Below are positions 58,977-64,000 of a stretch of DNA of 64,000 nt, piece by piece. Numbering within the stretch: position 1 is the stretch's first letter; every line of letters starts with the position of its first letter. The stretch is taken from positions 5,074,820 through 5,138,819 of the forward strand of contig CM026428.1 of the NCBI GenBank assembly GCA_014871385.1, in the 5' to 3' direction. Origin of the DNA: Ceratodon purpureus. Lineage: Eukaryota > Streptophyta > Bryopsida > Pseudoditrichales > Ditrichaceae. The position numbers and the translations under genes were made by a program. The notes beneath the pieces were generated by a model. It ran no database searches. It worked only from the letters and a program-made list of their open reading frames with translations, and was not told where the DNA came from.

Positions 58977-61759
58977 ATGGCAAGAGCAGTGCGAGTTTGC
59001 AATCCGGGATTGAGCTTCAGCTCCACGCTCTACGCTTCACGCTCGACTCTCCTCCCCGCCATGGCCACAGCAGGGATGCTGCGCTGCTGCTGCGCCACCA
59101 CACAGCCCCCTCCGCTACCACTGCCGGGAACCATTGCCCACGCTCCACGCCCCTGGGCCACGCCACTGCGCCATGGCTTCCACACCAAACCACTCTCACT
59201 CCTCGGGCTACAATCACCTGCGACTTCCCTCCTCACGGTACCTTCAATTCTCTGCTCCTTCCCATGGTACCCTGCGGATTGTGTTCCTTGGGTGGAACTT
59301 CTTGCGACTCTCGGATTGTTTAGGTCTTTTGGCTCCCTGTCGCGTTCAGTTTGAGACTTCTATGTGTTTTGAGTAGTTTTGGTGTGAGGAGCCCTAGAAT
59401 GATGCTCTCAGTTGGAATGGGCCCGCCTTCGACTGCTCTGCATGGGGATGTGAGCAGGGCGTGGGTCCGAGTTTTTGGGGGTTGGGCCGGTGAATTGGGA
59501 AGTTTTTGTTGGTTATTGGAGGTTGAGATTCGTGGTGTTGCATTCGATTTAGGGTTTTGGTGTAGTTTGGAATGGGAGTTTGTTTTTTGTATTGGATTTT
59601 CTTCGTTGATGTACTGTAGTGTTGCTCACAGGTGCCTTTCAATTATGATTCATGTGGCTGGATCATTCTTTAGGTGAGAATTGAGATTTTGTTTTGATGA
59701 ATTAAGCTGTGTGTTTTCAGGGGCGAATTTCAGCACTGAATGGCAGGGGGTTGAGGTCGGTTTATCCGTGTCGTTCTGTTACTCGAGCCATGACGAGGGA
59801 TTCTGATTCTGAGATTCAGCGTGCCAAGAGTAATGAGCGAGGTGAGTTGAGCGACAGAGGCTGGTTGAGGAATAGCATTTGTGGCTGTTTCCCGTCGTTA
59901 TATGTAGTGCCATGATTTTGTACCCTGTGTCAGCACTTTGATGTTCTGGGGTTGAGTAGTCGTGAGTTCTTGCTGATTGGGGCCAGGAATGGACAGGGAG
60001 TTTGTCTCATTTGGAGCTGGAGTCGTCGGGGGACACAAAGAGAAAAGCTTCCTTCAATGGGATTTTCACCCTTCTGCTAATTAATTTTGTAGCCTTTGCC
60101 GCCGACCACTGGCTTCAGGTAGGAGTGCCCACATATTCTAGCAGTCGAGGTTTTGTTGAACTGTCAAGTGATCATGGGTGTTTGGTTCTGATTACGTATG
60201 CATAAATTGTGCAGAGTATAGTCGACATATTCATTGGAAGTGCTTTATGTATGCTCTGCCTGGTGCAATTGATTTTTGTAGTTAGAAAAACCAGTTACCG
60301 TATTGGCTGATTGGAAGTGGCTGAAGTTTGGGAACTTGTGAATGTTTTGGGGTGGATGCAGCTGCCTTTTATGAGGTCTTTATACCTTTATCACGACTAT
60401 CCACGTTGGTACCAGTTTGTTACATCAACATTCATTCATGCGAGCTGGTATGTTTCTCTTTCTTCATTGTGACATGAATTTGCATTACAGGTATTCGTCT
60501 GATAAATCCTCACACTTGTGTGATTTGGTGAATGTTCATAAATGATTGGAATACTGATAGAAGCATTATGCAACCAGAGTTGAAGTGTTGGGCATGTGGT
60601 TGGTGCAGAGAGCCGTTGTATGTGACTGTCAATAGTATACCCACATCTGCATCCTTACTTTTGCAGGGCTCACCTTTCCAGCAATCTTTTCTTCTTGTAC
60701 ATATTTGGTACAGTTCTTCCCTTTTGCCCCCTATTGCTTATTATTGTTAGGGCCTTGGTGAAATTTAGCATCCTCCACATTATCTCTGTCGTTTAATGTT
60801 GATTATCCAGTGTACTATTACCAATTATGTAACCAGCATTCATATGAAAAATAAATTTCAGTTTTCCTATCGCCGTTTAGTGGAATGCTTCTGGGTTACC
60901 TATACCGTATGATGATTTCTGCTACTTCCCCGGTTCATCAGCTTATCTGTGTGATTGTGTTGGCAGGTAAGCTGGTTGAGGAAGAAGAAGGAAGCTTTGC
61001 AGTATGGTTATCTTATCTATTTACAGGTGTTGGAGCAAATTTGGTCTCATGGTTAATATTACCTCGTACAGTTGTATCAGTTGGCGCATCGGGGGCTGTG
61101 TTTGGCCTGTTCGCCATCAGTGTGCTTGTCAAGGTATTACCTGAGTTAATGTAGATTTATCTTTCAACTTCGTTCAATGTTGCATAATTTGGACATGGTT
61201 GGTTGTTTGTTCAAGTGATTTGTACAAGGATTCTGATATGGATTTCATGAATTTTGCAGCTGAGCTTTGATTGGCGCAAAATATTGGAGGTTTTGATCTT
61301 GGGGCAGTTTGTTGTGGAAAAGGTAACAGTTATCTTTCTTCTGATATTACTGTTCCCTGACCGCGCACTGTGCAAAGTTGAATCATCAGGAAAACAATAT
61401 CAGCTCTTCTTTTGGATTTATCTGTTTTCCCTCTGGTTCCCAGCCAGGCCAACATTGGAATGTTCTAAGTGGAAGTGTGAAAATTTGGAACTTTCTTTGT
61501 AGTTTGTTTCTTTAAAAACTCAATTCATTTTCCTTCAAGAACTCAATCAAGTTAAAATTCTCATACACCATTGGTTTGCTCTTCTGTCGTGCAGGTAATG
61601 GAAGCAGCACAGGCTTCAACACAATTAGCAGGGAGGACATACATGGGAGCAGCTAATATAAATCACATTGCACATCTATCAGGGGCCCTTGTAGGGGTGG
61701 CCCTCATTTGGATGCTGAACGGCATCACACATCTGGCAGACAAGTCTTCAAGGAAATGA
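58977..61759 (+). CDS. Chloroplast rhomboid-like intramembrane serine protease, eight exons
   Basis: Exons 58977-59237, 59721-59841, 59997-60118, 60362-60447, 60667-60707, 60967-61133, 61260-61322 and 61595-61759, all GT-AG, sum to 1026 nt (341 residues). The N-terminus (about 85 residues, Ser/Thr/Pro/Arg-rich) fits a plastid transit peptide. Membrane segments follow, including FTLLLINFVAFAADHW and LSSNLFFLYIFG. The catalytic serine is in GASGAVFG (Ser252) and the histidine in NHIAHLSG (His314), the rhomboid dyad; HASWAHL is the conserved HxNxxHL-type block with Ser-Trp-Ala instead of Asn-Trp. The sequence resembles plant chloroplast RBL10/RBL11-class proteins, which act in the envelope. Exon 5 is only 41 nt. 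A second ATG at 59061 has a near-ideal context (GCCATGGCC), and an out-of-frame ATG lies upstream at 58931. Confidence 0.9.
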
Positions 61760-62037
61760 ATCACCATGGCCAGTCGTCGACCACTTTATGATGTTCTTGC
61801 TAGCAATGGGTCTGAGTGTTGTGAGCTTAGTACTTATCTGGAAATAGACACTTCCTGTAATTAATTGAGCACTTGTGAAACCATAATTAGTTTACAAACT
61901 AGAAAGTCTTGCAATTAGTTTCTCAATTGTCCGTTGTCCTTTAAGTGACGCTTTCTACATGACCAGTTTTCGTGAGTTTATGATGTGTATTTTCTCTTCT
62001 ATGACAATTTTGACATATGCAACACGTGTCTGCGCCT
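61760..62037. other. 3' flank of rhomboid gene
   Basis: Probable 3' UTR, then the short 5' flank of the tRNA gene. No further feature recognised. Confidence 0.5.
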
Positions 62038-62080
62038 GACGGTTTGGCCGAGCGGTCTAAGGCGCTGGATTTAGGCTCCA

Positions 62081-62112
<32 letters not shown>

Positions 62113-62117
62113 CGTCA
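62038..62117 (+). tRNA. tRNA-Leu(UAG): tRNA-Leu (anticodon UAG)
   Basis: An 80-nt cloverleaf: acceptor GACGGTT pairs with AGCCGTC, leaving discriminator A at 62117; D-arm with TGGCCGAGCGG (A box); anticodon stem CTGGA/TCCAG around the loop TTTAGGC, giving anticodon TAG; a long variable arm as expected for tRNA-Leu; T-arm GTGGGTTCAAATCCCAC (B box). No intron and no encoded CCA. A T-rich run follows at about 62134-62150 and may end Pol III transcription. Confidence 0.95.
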
Positions 62118-62208
62118 GTATTACCCTGCAGAGTTTTATCTTTTTCCCAACACTCTAAATTTTTTCGTACATAGTGTGTAACTAAGGTAGAGGGCCCAGA
62201 AACCGTCC

Positions 62209-62306
62209 GGGCCCTGGAACCGCTCAGTAGGTTTAAGGGTAGGGCCTGGAACTGCTCAGTAGGTTTAAGGGTAGGGCCCTGGAACCGCTCAGCAGATTTA
62301 AGGGTA
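62209..62306. repeat. 33-bp tandem repeat, three copies
   Basis: Units at 62209-62241, 62242-62273 and 62274-62306, each beginning GGGCCYTGGAACYGCTCAG and ending TTTAAGGGTA, with one to three differences between copies. Flanked by further GGGCCC motifs (62193 and 62307). Confidence 0.92.
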
Positions 62307-62568
62307 GGGCCCCAAACCGCCCACCATGGGCTGTAAAAAATCACGTAGAAAAAATTAAAGGAAAAGTGGACGGTTTTTGAGTTTTTGGTGGTTGGATAGA
62401 ATGCCCAATGTGGATGAAATAGTACTTGTTGGTGGATAGAATGACGGCTCTTGGTGTGCATAAATTAGTGAACTTTGAGAAGCTCACCACCTTTGGTGCA
62501 ACAAGGTGGTTTTCAATTCCATCTCAACACCTTGGAGAGGAATGCACACTTGTTGAGAGGGGGCAGCC

Positions 62569-63421
62569 ATGCTCCAAGGAGTCCTTCATGCACTCAAAAG
62601 GTCACCAACACCACAACAAGGGGGGCAGCAGCTAGAAGGAATGGGAATTGGTCAATTGAAGAAGGCCATGGATGCAGTCACTGATCAAGGCATGGAGGTA
62701 AGAAAAGCTGCTCGTACCTTTGGAATTCCAGTGAGCTCTCTTAGAGATCACTTGTATGGCAAAACTTTGAAGAGAAAGAGAGGCAAGCAACCAGTACTCA
62801 AAGAAGATGAGGAGACAAAGTTAGTTGAGTATTTATTTAAGATGCAAGACTTGGGCCATCCTTTAACCCCAGGACAATTGAGGTTAAAGGTAGCCCAAGC
62901 TACACAAGCAAGGGAGACCCCTTGGAGTGATGTAGGACTCCCTGGAAAAAATTGGTTGAAGAGTTTCAAGAAAAGACACCCTGAAATTGCATCTAGAAAG
63001 GGGCAGCCACTAGAGGTTGCAAGAGTTAGAGGTCTATGTGCATCAACTGTGGCTACACTCTCTGGAAACTTACAAGAGCTCTACAATACCTTCAAGTATC
63101 CACCCTCACACATTTGGAATTGTGATGAGAGTGGTGCACAAGCTGGAAGGAGTGGAAGAGCCACTGTTTTGGCAAGAGTAGGTTCCAGAGCTGTACACAC
63201 AATAGAACCAGATCAGAGAGAGCATCTATCAGTCCTAAGTTGCATCAATGATGATGGTGGAAAAATACCTAACTTCTATGTGCTAAAGGGGACTTACTTC
63301 ATTGGAAATCATGTCCTAAACTATGAGAAAGGTGCACTAATGGCTATGCAGCCAAATGCTTGAATGACCAAGTGGCTTTTCCAAACATGAATGTCACATT
63401 TCATCAAATGTTTGTAGGTGT
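62569..63421 (+). pseudogene. Pogo-like (Tc1/mariner) transposase, interrupted
   Basis: The open frame 62569-63363 (264 residues) has a psq-type helix-turn-helix (about residues 32-70: KKAMDAVTDQGMEVRKAART, then GIPVSSLRDHLYGK), a CENP-B-type second DNA-binding part (TPGQLRLKVAQ, WLKSFKKRHPEI), and the start of the DDE_1 catalytic domain with the first Asp in IWNCDESG, followed by EHLSVLSC and GGKIPNFYVLKG. A frame change near 63330 is inferred because the next frame continues the family sequence (AKCLNDQVAFPNMNVTFHQ), up to the point where a CACTA end starts (63422). The second and third catalytic acidic residues are therefore missing from this stretch. It is the best copy of the family also seen at 17430-18230. 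Confidence 0.88.
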
Positions 63422-64000
63422 CACTAGAGCAGAACAGTGTCCAAAGTGATGTCGTTTAACGCAGTTTTTAACGTGGTTTAACGCAGTTTAACGTGGACAG
63501 TTTTTTTGACACAAAAATGGCAAAAAGGTCACGGACGTCACTTTGGTTTGACGTGCTGCGTCAACCTTATGTTAAACGAGATAACAGGAGTGAACGTGCT
63601 GCGTCAAAAGTGACGCAAACACGAATTATGGAAGTTACCCAGGGTGAGTAACTTTGAGAGTAAGTTTTTTGCCACGTGAGCAGTTCCCTCCTTTTTGCAT
63701 TCCACGTTGCATGTGACATGGACATTTCCCAATGTTAATTAATTCCAGGTCAGATATGACGTGGACAAGGCTCCGTCGTCTTGATGGATGAAAAATTTGC
63801 TGATGTGGCATGGAAATATGACGTGTCATTTAGGTTTCTAATGGCCAAGATTGTGACACGTGGAGTGATTGTGGATTGAGGATATATTTTCGCATCAAAT
63901 TCGGGATTTGGGATATTTTGTGTTTATGTAAACGCAGTGTGACGATAACTTTGACGTTGTTTGACGATAACTTTGACGCTGTTTGACGCTCATAAACAAG
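63422..64000. mobile_element. Left end of a second CACTA element, continues beyond the window
   Basis: Begins CACTAGAGCAGAACAGTGTCC, closely related to the terminus of the element at 9284-16024 (CACTAGAAGAAAACAGGG). It is followed by dense subterminal motifs of the same type (GTTTAACGC, TTTGACGC, TGACGTGG) through the window end. It inserted into the pogo-like transposase. The right end and any transposase genes lie outside the window. Confidence 0.82.

Overview
This looks like nuclear DNA of a land plant. The evidence is a DUF688-type protein, a plastid-type phosphoglucomutase with an N-terminal targeting extension, a chloroplast-type rhomboid, an ALKBH9/10-type demethylase, a UBA-SEP-UBX (PUX5/p47) protein, a GH31 alpha-glucosidase, an F-box protein and a cytosolic-type tRNA-Leu(UAG). 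Introns are short (about 100-400 bp), two long genes plus the F-box gene have no intron in their coding part, and spacers are AT-rich and full of DNA transposons. I would guess a bryophyte, lycophyte or other seed-free plant, but the species cannot be fixed from sequence alone.

Layout. 1-1783: no gene recognised. 1784-4363 (-): intronless DUF688-family gene. 4364-9283: spacer with one tiny 5'-truncated LINE end (7621-7731). 9284-16024: a non-autonomous CACTA (EnSpm) transposon with a 3-bp target duplication; inside it sits a 4.3-kb foldback hAT-like element (10728-15065) with its own 8-bp target duplication. About 17430-18230 (-): decayed pogo-like transposase. 19214-19498: second short LINE end with a perfect 15-bp duplication. 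26321-30037 (+): six-exon GH31 gene, convergent with a five-exon PUX5-like gene (30885-32877, -). 33985-34126 and 37098-37283: two copies of one CACTA-type MITE. 35530-36750 (+): F-box gene. 36751-49854: long AT-rich spacer holding a TA-flanked MITE, an unclassified 322-bp insertion, two LINE fragments and a third CACTA-like MITE. 49855-52338 (+): four-exon ALKBH9/10-like gene. 54489-56378 (+): single-exon plastid PGM. 58090-58795: Harbinger-type MITE just upstream of an eight-exon rhomboid gene (58977-61759, +). 62038-62117 (+): tRNA-Leu. 62569-63421: pogo-like transposase gene cut by the end of a second large CACTA element that runs out of the window.

The host genes do not form a functional cluster: they cover cell-wall or starch sugar trimming, Cdc48 adaptor function, ubiquitin ligase targeting, RNA demethylation, plastid starch metabolism and plastid membrane proteolysis. 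All four multi-exon gene models were built from splice sites plus family conservation, and their exon sums are exact multiples of three, which supports them. The most unusual material is the mobile-element layer (nested foldback hAT in CACTA, LINE ends with a shared 3' hairpin, matched MITE families) and some gene-structure oddities: two GC-AG introns in one gene, an intronless plastid PGM, and an ALKBH N-terminus built of 16-residue repeats.
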